A stretch of 64,000 bases of DNA from Sphingobium lignivorans (GCF_014203955.1 NZ_JACHKA010000001.1:2449001-2513000); one strand, 5' to 3'. Positions 1-9,691 are shown, numbered from the stretch's first letter. Numbers and translations: made by a program. Notes: generated by a model from the letters alone, not told the origin.

Positions 1-1971
1 GGGCGCTATGAGGGCCTGACCAGCATCCCGGTCGGCAAGGAACCGCACGACTGCGTCGAGCTCCATTATGCGGGCGGTGACAAGCTGTACGTGCCGGTCG
101 AGAATCTGGACGTGCTCTCCCGCTACGGATCGGGCGAGGAAGGCGTCTCGCTCGACAAGCTCGGCGGCGAGGCATGGCAGCGGCGCAAGGCGCGGATGAA
201 GGAGCGCATCCGCGAGATCGCGGGTGAATTGCTGGCCACCGCCGCCCAGCGCGCATTGCGGCCCGCGCCCGTGTTCGAGCGGGAAAGCGCGGGCTACCCG
301 GCCTTCGTCGATCGCTTCCCCTATGAGGAGACCGAGGACCAGGACCGGGCGATCGCCGACGTGCTGGAGGATCTGGCGGCGGGCAGGCCGATGGACCGGC
401 TGGTGTGCGGCGATGTCGGCTTCGGCAAGACGGAAGTGGCGTTGCGCGCCGCGTTCGTGACGGCGATGGCGGGAGCGCAGGTCGCGCTCATCTGCCCCAC
501 GACACTGCTGGCGCGGCAGCACCATCTCAACTTCGAGGAGCGCTTCCGGGGCTTCCCGCTGAAGATCGGCCGCCTCTCGCGGCTCGTGGGCACCAACGAG
601 ACAAAGGCGACCAAGGAAGGCCTCGCCGACGGATCGATCGACATCGTGATCGGCACCCATGCGCTGCTGGCCAAGGGGCTGACCTTCAAACGGCTCGGAC
701 TGGTCATCGTGGACGAGGAACAGCGCTTCGGCGTCACCCACAAGGAGCGGCTCAAGCAGCTCAAGGCCGACGTCCATGTGCTGACCCTGACGGCCACGCC
801 GATCCCGCGCACGCTGCAGATGGCGATGAGCGGCCTGCGCGAGCTGAGCGTGATCCAGACGCCGCCGGTCGACCGGCTCGCGGTGCGCACCTACGTCATG
901 CCCTGGGACGACGTGGTGCTGCGCGAGGCCCTGCTGCGCGAGCATTATCGCGGCGGGCAGACCTATTTCGTGGTGCCGCGCATCTCCGACATGGCGGACA
1001 TGGAAGACTTCCTGCGCGAGAAAGTGCCCGAGGTTCGCTTCATCTCCGCGCACGGACAGATGTCCGCCAGCGAAGTCGAGGAGCGCATGTCTGCCTTCTA
1101 CGAGCGCCGGTATGACGTGCTGCTCTCCACCACCATCGTGGAAAGCGGCCTCGACATCCCCAGCGCGAACACGATCATCATCCACCGCGCGGACCGGTTC
1201 GGCCTTGCCCAGCTCTATCAGCTGCGCGGCCGCGTCGGCCGGTCCAAGACCCGCGCTTATGCCTATATGACGACGCCCGCCGACCGGGTGATGACCGAGA
1301 CGGCGGACAAGCGGCTCAAGGTCCTCTCCGACCTCGACACGCTGGGCGCGGGCTTCCAGCTCGCCAGCCACGATCTCGACATTCGCGGCGCGGGCAATCT
1401 GGTGGGAGACGAACAGTCCGGCCACATCAAGGAAGTCGGCTTCGAGCTCTATCAGTCGATGCTGGAAGACGCGATCATGGAGGCCAAGGCGCAGGGCGCG
1501 AAGATGCCGCTCGCCCGGCAGGACTGGTCGCCCCAGATCAATGTCGAGGCGCCGATCCTGCTGCCCGAGGACTATGTGCCGGACCTCGACCTGCGCATGG
1601 GGCTCTATCGCCGCATCAACGAGCTGGAGGACAAGGCCGAGATCGAGGCGTTCGCCGCCGAGCTTATCGATCGCTTCGGCCCGCTGCCCGACCCGACCCG
1701 CAATCTGCTCACGTTGATCGAGGTGAAGCTCAATTGCCGCACCGCCGGCATTTCCCGCATGGACATCGGCCCGCGCGGCGCGCTGGTCTCGTTCCACAAC
1801 GACCAGTGTCCCAATCTCGCCGGCCTGCTCGGCTATGTGCAGAAGATCGGCCAGATCGCCAAGCTCCGCCCGGACAGCAAGCTGGTCATCCAGCGGGTAT
1901 GGGGCGATCCCAAGGCGCGACTCAACGGGGCGCTGAAACTCAGCCAGGGGCTGGCAAAGGCAATCGGCTGA
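1..1971 (+). CDS. mfd: Transcription-repair coupling factor Mfd, C-terminal part (5' end outside window)
   Basis: Mfd is a DNA translocase that removes stalled RNA polymerase at lesions and recruits UvrA. The frame is open from base 1. The fragment (about 656 residues) starts in the RNAP-interacting (CarD-like) domain, ending near 'YVPVENLDVLSRY'. It continues into the RecG-like helicase core with Walker A GDVGFGKTE (fragment residues about 137-145), the DEEQRF box (about 237) and motif V/VI segments (TTIVESGLDIP, QLRGRVGRS). The TRCF C-terminal regulatory domain follows. Full-length Mfd is usually about 1150 residues, so roughly 500 N-terminal residues lie upstream. The following gene starts 50 bp downstream. 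Confidence 0.97.
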   Translation, partial: GRYEGLTSIPVGKEPHDCVELHYAGGDKLYVPVENLDVLSRYGSGEEGVSLDKLGGEAWQRRKARMKERIREIAGELLATAAQRALRPAPVFERESAGYPAFVDRFPYEETEDQDRAIADVLEDLAAGRPMDRLVCGDVGFGKTEVALRAAFVTAMAGAQVALICPTTLLARQHHLNFEERFRGFPLKIGRLSRLVGTNETKATKEGLADGSIDIVIGTHALLAKGLTFKRLGLVIVDEEQRFGVTHKERLKQLKADVHVLTLTATPIPRTLQMAMSGLRELSVIQTPPVDRLAVRTYVMPWDDVVLREALLREHYRGGQTYFVVPRISDMADMEDFLREKVPEVRFISAHGQMSASEVEERMSAFYERRYDVLLSTTIVESGLDIPSANTIIIHRADRFGLAQLYQLRGRVGRSKTRAYAYMTTPADRVMTETADKRLKVLSDLDTLGAGFQLASHDLDIRGAGNLVGDEQSGHIKEVGFELYQSMLEDAIMEAKAQGAKMPLARQDWSPQINVEAPILLPEDYVPDLDLRMGLYRRINELEDKAEIEAFAAELIDRFGPLPDPTRNLLTLIEVKLNCRTAGISRMDIGPRGALVSFHNDQCPNLAGLLGYVQKIGQIAKLRPDSKLVIQRVWGDPKARLNGALKLSQGLAKAIG

Positions 1972-2020
1972 GCCGTGGAGGAAGGATGGGCGCGATGATC
2001 TCCATGGCGAACATGCTCTC

Positions 2021-2380
2021 ATGATCGGCGCGATCGCGCTGCTCTGCCTGTGCCAGCTCGCGGGCGAGATCATCCACCGGCTGAGCGGCCTGCCCCTGCC
2101 CGGCCCGGTGATCGGCATGGTGCTGCTGCTCGGCTGGTTCGCCCTGATGCCGCGCGAGCGCCCGACGCTCAGCGCCGTCACGGGATGGCTCACTGCGCAT
2201 CTCTCGATCATGTTCGTGCCGGCCGCGGTGGGCCTGGTCGAGCAAGGGCCGCTTCTCGCCCGTTACGGGCCCGCACTGGTCGTCGCGACGATGATCTCCA
2301 CGCTGCTCACCCTGATCGTGGCGGTGACCGTCTTCCGCCTCGCCGCGCGGCGCATCCCGGCGAAGGACGAGGCACCATGA
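2021..2380 (+). CDS. lrgA: CidA/LrgA family holin-like membrane protein
   Basis: This 119-residue protein is almost entirely hydrophobic, with about four membrane segments and the family signature 'LPGPVIGMVLLL' near residue 25. CidA/LrgA proteins are small inner-membrane proteins linked to murein hydrolase control and, more recently, to pyruvate or small-metabolite transport. The stop overlaps the start of the next gene (ATGA), so the two are translationally coupled, as is typical of lrgAB pairs. The symbol rests on family and context; cidA is equally defensible. The physiological role in alphaproteobacteria is not evident from sequence. Confidence 0.85.
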   Translation: MIGAIALLCLCQLAGEIIHRLSGLPLPGPVIGMVLLLGWFALMPRERPTLSAVTGWLTAHLSIMFVPAAVGLVEQGPLLARYGPALVVATMISTLLTLIVAVTVFRLAARRIPAKDEAP

Positions 2381-3069
2381 GCGCCATCCTCGCGATTCCG
2401 ATCTTCTGGCTCGTCGCCACGCTCATCGTCTTCGAAGGCGCGGACATCCTCTCGCGGCGCAGCGGGCGGCATCCGCTCTGTCACCCCGTGCTGCTCGCGA
2501 CTCCGGCGCTCATCGGCCTGCTGCTGGCGACCGGAACGCCTTATCCCGCCTATCGGGAGTCCACTGCCCTGCTGAACTTCCTGCTTGGCCCGGCGGTGGT
2601 GGGCCTTGCCGTGCCGATCTGGAAACAGCGGCGCCTGATCCGGCGGCTCGCAAAGCCGCTCGCCTTGGCCCTCCTTGCTGGCGCAGCGACGGCCATCACC
2701 AGCGTGGTGAGTATCCTGTGGTTGTTCGGCGCGCCGCCGGAAATCCTCGCCTCCGCCGCGCCGCGCGCGACGACGACGCCGGTCGCCATCGAGATGGCGG
2801 CGCAGCTTGGCGGCATACCGGCTCTGACGACCGCCATCGTCCTGTGCTCTGGTATCCTGGGTGCGATGATCGCAACGCCGATATTCGATGCGCTGAAGAT
2901 CTCAGACTTCCGGGCGCGCGGCTTTTCGGTGGGCATTTCCGCGCATGGACTCGGGGCAGCGCGCGCCTTTCAGGTCAATTCCACGGCCGGCGCGTTCGCC
3001 AGTCTGGGCATGGCCCTGAATGCCGTCGCGACCTGCGTGATGCTGTCACTCATCGCCTTACTGGTCTGA
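2377..3069 (+). CDS. lrgB: LrgB/CidB family membrane protein
   Basis: The protein has 230 residues. I start it at the ATG overlapping the lrgA stop (ATGA); an upstream in-frame extension would only duplicate lrgA sequence in another frame. It is polytopic, with conserved LrgB features: 'HPVLLATPALIG' near residue 30, 'LLGPAVVGLAVPIW' near residue 65, and the C-terminal 'GISAHGLGAARAFQ' segment. LrgB proteins pair with LrgA/CidA and act in control of autolysis or metabolite export. The gene ends 40 bp before the ATPase gene. Confidence 0.88.
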   Translation: MSAILAIPIFWLVATLIVFEGADILSRRSGRHPLCHPVLLATPALIGLLLATGTPYPAYRESTALLNFLLGPAVVGLAVPIWKQRRLIRRLAKPLALALLAGAATAITSVVSILWLFGAPPEILASAAPRATTTPVAIEMAAQLGGIPALTTAIVLCSGILGAMIATPIFDALKISDFRARGFSVGISAHGLGAARAFQVNSTAGAFASLGMALNAVATCVMLSLIALLV

Positions 3070-3109
3070 ACGCCTTGTTCCTGCGGCCCAAGGCTTTAAG
3101 AGCGGGCCC

Positions 3110-4591
3110 GTGAGCAATACCATCATCATCGGCAACGACCCTGCCGGCGCGCCGGTGCGCATCGACATCGAGGAACTGCTGGCGACCCGGCTGCTCGTGC
3201 AGGGCAATAGCGGCTCGGGCAAATCCCACCTGCTGCGGCGATTGCTGGAGCAGAGCGCCGCGCTCGTCCAGCAGGTGGTGATCGATCCGGAAGGCGACTT
3301 CGTCACGCTGGCTGCGCCTTTCGGGCATGTCGTGATCGACGGCGCGGCTTATGGCAGCGCCGAACTGGCCGAGCTGGCCGCGCGGATTCGCCGCCACCGC
3401 GCCTCGGTCGTTCTGGCGCTCGACGGGCTCGACCTGGAAGCGCAGATGCGCTGCGCGGCGCAGTTCCTCTCCGCCATGTTCGACGCACCGCGCGACCAGT
3501 GGTTCCCCGCGCTCGTCGTGGTCGATGAAGCGCAGATGTTCGCGCCGGCCGCTGCCGGGGACGTGAGCGACGAGGCGCGCCGGCTCTCGCTGGCAGCCAT
3601 GACCAACCTCATGTGCCGGGGCCGCAAGCGCGGACTGGCGGGCGTCATCGCGACGCAGCGCCTCGCCAAGCTCGCCAAGAATGTCGCGGCCGAAGCCTCG
3701 AACTTCTTGATGGGCCGGACGTTCCTGGACATCGACATGCTGCGCGCGGCGGACCTGCTCGGCATGGAACGGCGGCAGGCAGAACAGATCCGCGACCTGG
3801 AGCGCGGCCATTTCCTGGCGCTGGGCCCGGCCATCACCCGCCGCCCGATCGCCGCGCGGATCGGCCCGGCGCAGACGGCGCCGCGCACGTCGATCAGCGG
3901 CCTCATCCCGCCGCCCGAGGCGCCGGCACAGGACATGTTCGCGCTCCTCCACGCCGACCTGCAGGATGACACGCCGCCGCCCACCCGGCCCGCCCCGCCG
4001 CCGCCGGAAAAGCTCGACAGCCTGATCGACCGCATATCATCGCCGCAAGCGCCGGACCTGCCCGCCGGCGCGCCGTCTGCCCCGGCCCCCGCCGAGACGC
4101 TCTCAAGGGAAGAGATGGACGCGGCGCTGGATGACATCCTTGCCGAGATGATCCAGGACGACGAAGCGCCCTATCGGCCCGCAGCCGTGACCTATCAGGA
4201 TTTCACCGTCCGCTGCCGCATGCTGCGCCTTCCCGCCAACAGCCTGAGCCTTGCGGGTTTCCGGCGACGTTTCGCGATGGCGCTCGGCGGCTTCAACGGC
4301 TCGGGAGAGCAGAGCGAGGCCGAACAGGCCGTGCTCGACCTCGCCCGGGCCGTGCCGGACGATCTGTTGGCCCCCTTCCTGTGCATCGCGCGCGCTGCGA
4401 TCGACCAGCAAAGCTGCCCCAACGACGAGCAGCTCGCCCATATCTACGGCACCCGCAGCCCCGGCCGCGTCCGTCGGATGCTGGAGCATCTCGAGAAAAG
4501 CGGGTTCATCGTGCTACGGACCGACTTTGGCGGGCGCCGCTCGGTCGGCCTGCCCGGCCTCAACCTCTCCACCGCGCCGCAGGAAGCATGA
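3110..4591 (+). CDS. HerA/FtsK-like P-loop ATPase (DUF87-type) with C-terminal winged-helix region
   Basis: The protein has 493 residues and a GTG start. The N-terminal ATPase has Walker A GNSGSGKS (residues 32-39) followed by 'HLLRRLLE', and Walker B ALVVVDEAQMF (about 134-144), as in HerA-type hexameric DNA-pumping ATPases. A Pro-rich linker (about 255-330) leads to a helical C-terminal region ending in a winged-helix-like segment ('SPGRVRRMLEHLEKSGFIVL'). The stop overlaps the recQ start (ATGA), so a job in DNA processing alongside RecQ is likely, but the substrate is unknown. No NurA-like nuclease gene adjoins it, so a classical HerA-NurA end-resection pair is not supported. Confidence 0.75.
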   Translation: MSNTIIIGNDPAGAPVRIDIEELLATRLLVQGNSGSGKSHLLRRLLEQSAALVQQVVIDPEGDFVTLAAPFGHVVIDGAAYGSAELAELAARIRRHRASVVLALDGLDLEAQMRCAAQFLSAMFDAPRDQWFPALVVVDEAQMFAPAAAGDVSDEARRLSLAAMTNLMCRGRKRGLAGVIATQRLAKLAKNVAAEASNFLMGRTFLDIDMLRAADLLGMERRQAEQIRDLERGHFLALGPAITRRPIAARIGPAQTAPRTSISGLIPPPEAPAQDMFALLHADLQDDTPPPTRPAPPPPEKLDSLIDRISSPQAPDLPAGAPSAPAPAETLSREEMDAALDDILAEMIQDDEAPYRPAAVTYQDFTVRCRMLRLPANSLSLAGFRRRFAMALGGFNGSGEQSEAEQAVLDLARAVPDDLLAPFLCIARAAIDQQSCPNDEQLAHIYGTRSPGRVRRMLEHLEKSGFIVLRTDFGGRRSVGLPGLNLSTAPQEA

Positions 4592-6360
4592 GCGCGATGC
4601 TGGCCGATCCGGCGGCCCTGCTGCGCAGCGTCTTCGGGTTCGAGGGCTTCCGGGGCGTGCAGGCGCAGGTCGTGGAGCGCGTGCTGGCCGGCAAGGCGAC
4701 GCTGGCCATCATGCCGACCGGGGCAGGCAAGTCGCTCTGCTACCAGTTGCCGGCCGTGGCGCTGCCGGGCTGCTGCGTGGTGATCTCGCCGCTCATCGCC
4801 CTGATGCACGACCAGCTCCGCTCCGCCCGCGCGCTGGGCATTCGCGCCGCGAGCCTCACCTCGGTGGACAGCGACTGGCGCGAGACGCAGGATCGGCTGC
4901 GCGCGGGCGAGCTGGACCTGCTCTATGTCGCGCCCGAGCGCGCCTCGGGCACGGGCTTCCGCACCCTGCTGGAAAGCGCGCGCATCAGCCTGTTCGCCAT
5001 CGACGAAGCGCATTGCGTCTCCGAATGGGGGCATGACTTCCGCCCGGACTATCGCCTGCTGCGGCCGCTGCTCGATGCTTTCCCGGACGTGCCGCGCCTC
5101 GCGCTCACCGCCACGGCGGACCGGCACACGCGCGACGACATTCTCGCGCAGCTCGGCATCCCGCCCGAAGGCCTCATCATCTCGGGCTTCGACCGGCCCA
5201 ATATCCGCTACGCCGTCCAGCCGCGCGACGGGTTGCAGCGCCAGCTCCAGGACGTGCTGGCGGCCAACAGCGGACCGGGCATCATCTATGCGCCGACTCG
5301 TGCCGCCACCGAGCAGCTCGCGCAGGGACTGGCCCGGGGCGGACGCACGGTGCTGCCTTATCATGCCGGGCTCTCCAGCGAGGTTCGCGCCGCCAACCAG
5401 TCCGCCTTCCTCGCCAGCGAGGACATGGTGATGGTCGCCACGGTCGCGTTCGGCATGGGCATCGACAAGCCGGACGTGCGTTTTGTCGTCCATGCCGGCC
5501 TGCCCAAGTCCATCGAGAGCTATTATCAGGAAAGCGGACGCGCCGGCCGCGACGGGGAGCCCGCCATCGCGCTGCTGTTGTGGGGCGCGGAGGATTTCGT
5601 CCGGGCCCGCCAGCGGATCGCGGAAGTGGAGCCTGCCCGGCAGTCGGGCGAACGCGCCCGCATCGCCTCGCTTGGCGCACTGGTCGAGACGGCGGGGTGC
5701 CGCCGCGCGGTCCTGCTGCGGCATTTCGGCGAGACGCCGCCGCCGCAGTGCGGGAACTGCGACAATTGCCTTGAGCCGCCCGCATGCATGGACGTGACGG
5801 AAACCGCGCAGAAGCTGCTCTCCGCCGTCCACCGCACGGGCCAGTCCTTCGGCCTGGGCCATCTCGAAGCCGTGCTCACCGGCAAGAGCAACGAGCGCAT
5901 CGTCCAGCGCGGGCACGACGCCCTCTCGGTGTTCGGCATCGTCGGGCGGGAGGAAGCGCCGCTCATCAAGCCGGTGGCCCGCGCCCTTCAGGTGCTCGAC
6001 GCGCTCACGGCCAATGACCATGGCGGGCTCGCCTTCGGCCCGGCGGCGCGCGATTATCTGCGCGGCGAGGAGAAAGTGAGCCTCGTCCTGCAACCGGCAA
6101 AAGCCCGGGGCCGCAAGCGCGCCTCAGGCGGGCAGGACGTGAACGACCCCATTTTCGAGGCCCTGCGCGCCTGCCGGCGGGATCTGGCGAAGGAGGCCGG
6201 CGTCCCGCCCTATGTCATCTTCCACGACAGCACCCTGCACGAGATGGCGCGCATCCGGCCGAAATCACTGCGGGACATGGGCCTGGTCAGCGGCGTGGGC
6301 GAGCGCAAGCTGGACGCCTATGGCGCCGCCTTCCTCGAGGCGATCCGCCGCTTCGGCTGA
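4588..6360 (+). CDS. recQ: ATP-dependent DNA helicase RecQ
   Basis: This 590-residue 3'-5' superfamily 2 helicase serves recombination and replication-fork repair. Visible features are Walker A PTGAGKS (43-49), the DEAH box (139-142), motif VI 'ESYYQESGRAGRDGEP', and the RecQ-C zinc-binding cysteines (C371, then the cluster CGNCDNC from about 388). A winged-helix region and a C-terminal HRDC domain (about 510-588) complete it. The architecture and length match bacterial RecQ. The start is the ATG overlapping the stop of the upstream ATPase gene. Confidence 0.96.
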   Translation: MSAMLADPAALLRSVFGFEGFRGVQAQVVERVLAGKATLAIMPTGAGKSLCYQLPAVALPGCCVVISPLIALMHDQLRSARALGIRAASLTSVDSDWRETQDRLRAGELDLLYVAPERASGTGFRTLLESARISLFAIDEAHCVSEWGHDFRPDYRLLRPLLDAFPDVPRLALTATADRHTRDDILAQLGIPPEGLIISGFDRPNIRYAVQPRDGLQRQLQDVLAANSGPGIIYAPTRAATEQLAQGLARGGRTVLPYHAGLSSEVRAANQSAFLASEDMVMVATVAFGMGIDKPDVRFVVHAGLPKSIESYYQESGRAGRDGEPAIALLLWGAEDFVRARQRIAEVEPARQSGERARIASLGALVETAGCRRAVLLRHFGETPPPQCGNCDNCLEPPACMDVTETAQKLLSAVHRTGQSFGLGHLEAVLTGKSNERIVQRGHDALSVFGIVGREEAPLIKPVARALQVLDALTANDHGGLAFGPAARDYLRGEEKVSLVLQPAKARGRKRASGGQDVNDPIFEALRACRRDLAKEAGVPPYVIFHDSTLHEMARIRPKSLRDMGLVSGVGERKLDAYGAAFLEAIRRFG

Positions 6361-6469
6361 GCCGGGCGACCAACCGGCGCGTCCTCCGCGCGCATTGCCA
6401 GGCCTTAACCAATAATTTGCCGACGCCCCCCTATGTGCCGTGATCCCTTTCGATGTGGTGGGAACACGG

Positions 6470-7726
6470 ATGAGGAAGACGATCGCGCCCGGCAAGGTGA
6501 GGATGGGCATGAAGGTCCTCGGTTTCGAGGGCTCATGGCTGCATCATCCCTTCTGGAAGAAGAACTTCCGCATCGATGATCCAGAGACGCTCCGCAAGGT
6601 GCAGGAAAGCGACGTTTCCGGCGTGGTCATCGAGATTGGTATCGAGGACATCGCCGTGCCTGTGACAGCGCCCCGCCAGGCCCCTGCCCCGGCCAGCGCG
6701 CGTCCCCCGCGCCGGACGGAGGCGTTCGTGCCTGTCGCGCGCAGCGAGGCCCCGATCAACCAGGATCTGGAGCGCGCAAAGGCGGTGATGCAGCGCGCGC
6801 GGCGGATCATGTTCCGCGTCTTCGAAGAAGGACGCCTCGGCCGCGCGGTCAGGGGATCGGACGTCTCGGGACTGGTCGAGGAGATATCGGACGCCGTGAT
6901 GCGCAACCCTGCCGCGATGCTGCACGTGGCGCGGATGAAGTCCAAGACCGAATATACCTACATGCATTCGGTCGCGGTGTGCACGCTGATGATCAACTTC
7001 GCCCGGACGCTCGACCTGCCCGAGGACAGCCATCGCGCAATCGGGATGGCGGGGCTGTTGCATGACCTCGGCAAGGTCACCATGCCCATCGAGATCCTCA
7101 ACAAGACCGGGCCCCTGACCGACGCCGAATTCGAGCAGATGAAGATGCACACCCTGAACGGGCGGGATCTCATCGCGGAAAGCACCGACATTCCCGAGAT
7201 CGCGCTGGACGTCTGCGCCCACCATCACGAGAAGATGGACGGAACCGGCTATCCCTTCGGCCGGCAGGGCGCGCAGCTCAGCGTGCATGCGCGGATGAGC
7301 GCCATCTGCGACGTCTATGACGCGCTGACGTCCGATCGCATCTACAAGCCGAGCTGGACGCCGCAACAGGCCCTCGGCGCCATGCAGGCGTGGCACGGGC
7401 ATTTCGACGATCGGCTCTACTTCCAGTTTCTCCGTTCCGTCGGCATCTTTCCGCCCGGCATGCTGGTCGAACTCCGCTCGCAGCGGCTGGCGATGATCCT
7501 GCCCGGGGGTCGGCGCAACTCGCGGCCGCGCGCGCGCGCCTTCTACGACTTGCGACAGCGGGATTTCATCGAGCCCGTCGATGTCCAGCTCGATGACAGC
7601 CTGCGGCACGACCAGGTCCTCCGGGAAGCGAGCCCGCTTGCCCATGGCCTGCCGGACTGGGACCTGTTGAAGGCCGCGCTGCTGGGCGGCCGGGATCCAA
7701 GGCCAATGGTCGACAAGGCGGCCTGA
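6470..7726 (+). CDS. HD-GYP domain cyclic-di-GMP phosphodiesterase (DUF3391 N-terminus)
   Basis: The protein hydrolyses c-di-GMP and so would lower its level, favouring motility over biofilm. I chose the ATG at 6470 (MRKTIAPGKVRMGMKVLGFE) because a GGTGGG ribosome-binding site precedes it and family members begin just before 'LRLGM'. A GTG at 6440 is the alternative. An N-terminal DUF3391 region (about 5-130, including 'GSWLHHPFW') precedes the HD-GYP domain with HD at 198-199 (LLHDLGK) and HHEKMDGTGYP near 250-260. All catalytic motifs are present, so it should be active. A TTAACC CtrA-like half-site lies about 60 bp upstream. Confidence 0.93.
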   Translation: MRKTIAPGKVRMGMKVLGFEGSWLHHPFWKKNFRIDDPETLRKVQESDVSGVVIEIGIEDIAVPVTAPRQAPAPASARPPRRTEAFVPVARSEAPINQDLERAKAVMQRARRIMFRVFEEGRLGRAVRGSDVSGLVEEISDAVMRNPAAMLHVARMKSKTEYTYMHSVAVCTLMINFARTLDLPEDSHRAIGMAGLLHDLGKVTMPIEILNKTGPLTDAEFEQMKMHTLNGRDLIAESTDIPEIALDVCAHHHEKMDGTGYPFGRQGAQLSVHARMSAICDVYDALTSDRIYKPSWTPQQALGAMQAWHGHFDDRLYFQFLRSVGIFPPGMLVELRSQRLAMILPGGRRNSRPRARAFYDLRQRDFIEPVDVQLDDSLRHDQVLREASPLAHGLPDWDLLKAALLGGRDPRPMVDKAA

Positions 7727-7749
7727 CTCGACGCGGCGGTGCCGGGCGC

Positions 7750-8424
7750 TCAGGGAAGGCGCGCGACCACTTCCCAGGCATAGCCCCGGAACAGCGCGCG
7801 CGCCTCCAGGCTGGCACCCTGCGCCGCCGCCACGCGCCGCGCTTCCTCGAAGAGATCCGCGCGCGGCGTGACGTGGAACCGATCGAGCCAGGCTCGCAGG
7901 GCCGAGCCGAACCAGCCCGGCAGCGCTTCCTGCTGGCCGAAATCCACGATGTGCAGCGATCCGCGCGGTTCTAGGAGCGTGATCGCCTGCGCCAGCGCCG
8001 ACTTCCAACCGGGAATCATGGACAAGGCGTAGCTGATATAGATGCGATCGAAGCCCGCCTCCCCGAACAGCGCCTGCGGATCGAAGCGGGTGGCGTCCGC
8101 ACGGGCCAGCAGCGTCCGGCCATCCGCCCCGGCCCGGGCGAGATTCGCCTCTGCTGACTTCAGCATCTCGGCCGAGATATCGAGCCCGAACAGGCGGGCC
8201 TGGGGATAGCGCCGGGCGACGAGGGCAAGGTTCCTGCCGGTTCCCACCCCGATCTCCAGCACCGAACCACCGGGCGGGACCGCTAGTCCACGGATGAGGC
8301 CGTCCCGGCCCAGCAGATAATATTTGCGCGTCAGGTCATAGAGATGCCGCTGCAGCGCATATTGCGCATCCATGGCGCGGGCATGATCCTCGCTGCCCGC
8401 GTCCATCCCCCGGCTGCCGGTCAT
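7750..8424 (-). CDS. btaB: BtaB-type SAM-dependent N-methyltransferase (betaine lipid synthesis)
   Basis: A class I methyltransferase of 224 residues. The SAM motif I is 'VLEIGVGTGRNL' near residue 55, followed by 'LFGLDISAEML'; a late motif reads 'GSLHIVDFG'. It starts 3 bp after the stop of btaA. BtaB trimethylates diacylglyceryl-homoserine, made by BtaA, to the betaine lipid DGTS. Function is assigned mainly from this pairing; as a single sequence it would only be called a class I methyltransferase. It converges with the HD-GYP gene 23 bp away. Confidence 0.85.
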   Translation of the reverse strand: MTGSRGMDAGSEDHARAMDAQYALQRHLYDLTRKYYLLGRDGLIRGLAVPPGGSVLEIGVGTGRNLALVARRYPQARLFGLDISAEMLKSAEANLARAGADGRTLLARADATRFDPQALFGEAGFDRIYISYALSMIPGWKSALAQAITLLEPRGSLHIVDFGQQEALPGWFGSALRAWLDRFHVTPRADLFEEARRVAAAQGASLEARALFRGYAWEVVARLP

Positions 8425-8427
8425 CGC

Positions 8428-9633
8428 TCAGCCTTCCAGCGAATAGAGATGCACACCGCCATAGATGGACGAGCGATCCGCGCGCGTGAAGTCCAGCGAT
8501 TCCGCCGCGTGATAGGTCCAGCGGTCGAGCAAGGCGGGCGAAAGGCGGCCGGGCAGCAGGCTGGGCTCGGCCGCCGTGCGGAAGAGCACACGGGCGCCGG
8601 GCCGCGCGCAGCGGGTGATCTGCGTCCACAGCGCATCGAGCTGGGCATTGCTCATCCAGTCCTGCGCGTCGAGCAGGACGTAGCGGTCGACGCTCTCGTC
8701 GGCCTGGGTCGCGAGCCAGTCGGTCATGTTGGCATGGCGGATGTCGACGCGGCCGGTGCGGCTGCGCACGGCGTCATAATGCCGCTCCTCCAGATAAGGC
8801 GGCAAAGGCGCGTCCTGATGGCGGCCATAAGCGCGGCCGAACGCCTGCCATGCGAAATAGTTCGACTTGAGGTCATGGTCGCAGGCGAGCTTCTCCAGCC
8901 GCCGGCGCAACACCGCCGCCATCTTCTCGTCCCCGGCCAGCGATTCATACTGGGCAGGCGGAATGCCGAGCCCGAACAGCGAGGCGGGCTGGTCCGTCAG
9001 CCAACGGACGAACTTCCGGTTGAACACCGGCGCGAGCTTCTCCTCGAAGATCCGCCGCTGCTCCTCCATGTTCCGCGCCTCGAGCAGGACGCGCGGATCG
9101 ATGCGGTAAAGCTTCGCCACCAGATGCGCGGCGCCGATGAAGCCGCCGAGCAGCCCGCGCTTGTAGGCGCCGCTGCGGAACATGCCGATGCGCCGGCGCC
9201 CGACCATATCCCGCCCTTCCCAGTAGCGGCGCGACGTCTCGTCGAGATAGGGACGGATATAGGTCCGGTAGGCCGCGATGTTCTCGGCGCTGTCCGCATC
9301 GCCAAAGAAGCGGCGGAAATGGGTGTAGTCAGGCAGGCTGACCGCCGCGACCTGCTTCAGGCAGTTGAGCGCGATATGCGCGGTGTTGAGATCGACCGCC
9401 GTGATCCGCGCGGGATTGGCGGTCAGATAGGAAAGGACGTTGCAGCCGCCGCTGGCGATGGTGACGACATGGCTCTGCGGCGTGATTGCCAGCGCCTCGA
9501 TATCGACCACGGGATCTTCCCAGATCTGGGCATAGACGAGCCCCCGGAACGCGAAGGCAAAGGCACGCTCCAGCAGCCCTTCCCGGCTGAGCGCCTCGTG
9601 ATTCACGACCGCCCGATCGATCACATGTCCCAT
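8428..9633 (-). CDS. btaA: BtaA: SAM:diacylglycerol 3-amino-3-carboxypropyltransferase (DUF3419)
   Basis: A 401-residue DUF3419 protein. It transfers the aminocarboxypropyl group of SAM to diacylglycerol, the first step of DGTS betaine lipid synthesis at the membrane. Family features include 'YAQIWEDPVVD' near the N-terminus, the SAM-binding 'ASGGCNVLSYL', 'AVDLNTAHIAL' and the C-terminal 'IYGGVHLYSLEG'. I use the ATG at 9633 because GGAG lies 6 bases upstream; a GTG four codons earlier overlaps that ribosome-binding site. A three-unit Pho box lies about 60 bp upstream, consistent with induction by phosphate starvation. Confidence 0.93.
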   Translation of the reverse strand: MGHVIDRAVVNHEALSREGLLERAFAFAFRGLVYAQIWEDPVVDIEALAITPQSHVVTIASGGCNVLSYLTANPARITAVDLNTAHIALNCLKQVAAVSLPDYTHFRRFFGDADSAENIAAYRTYIRPYLDETSRRYWEGRDMVGRRRIGMFRSGAYKRGLLGGFIGAAHLVAKLYRIDPRVLLEARNMEEQRRIFEEKLAPVFNRKFVRWLTDQPASLFGLGIPPAQYESLAGDEKMAAVLRRRLEKLACDHDLKSNYFAWQAFGRAYGRHQDAPLPPYLEERHYDAVRSRTGRVDIRHANMTDWLATQADESVDRYVLLDAQDWMSNAQLDALWTQITRCARPGARVLFRTAAEPSLLPGRLSPALLDRWTYHAAESLDFTRADRSSIYGGVHLYSLEG

Positions 9634-9691
9634 GCCTTGCTCCACGTTTGACCCGTCTGGCCGCCCGCTAGCCTGCGGCGGTGTCGGGTTC

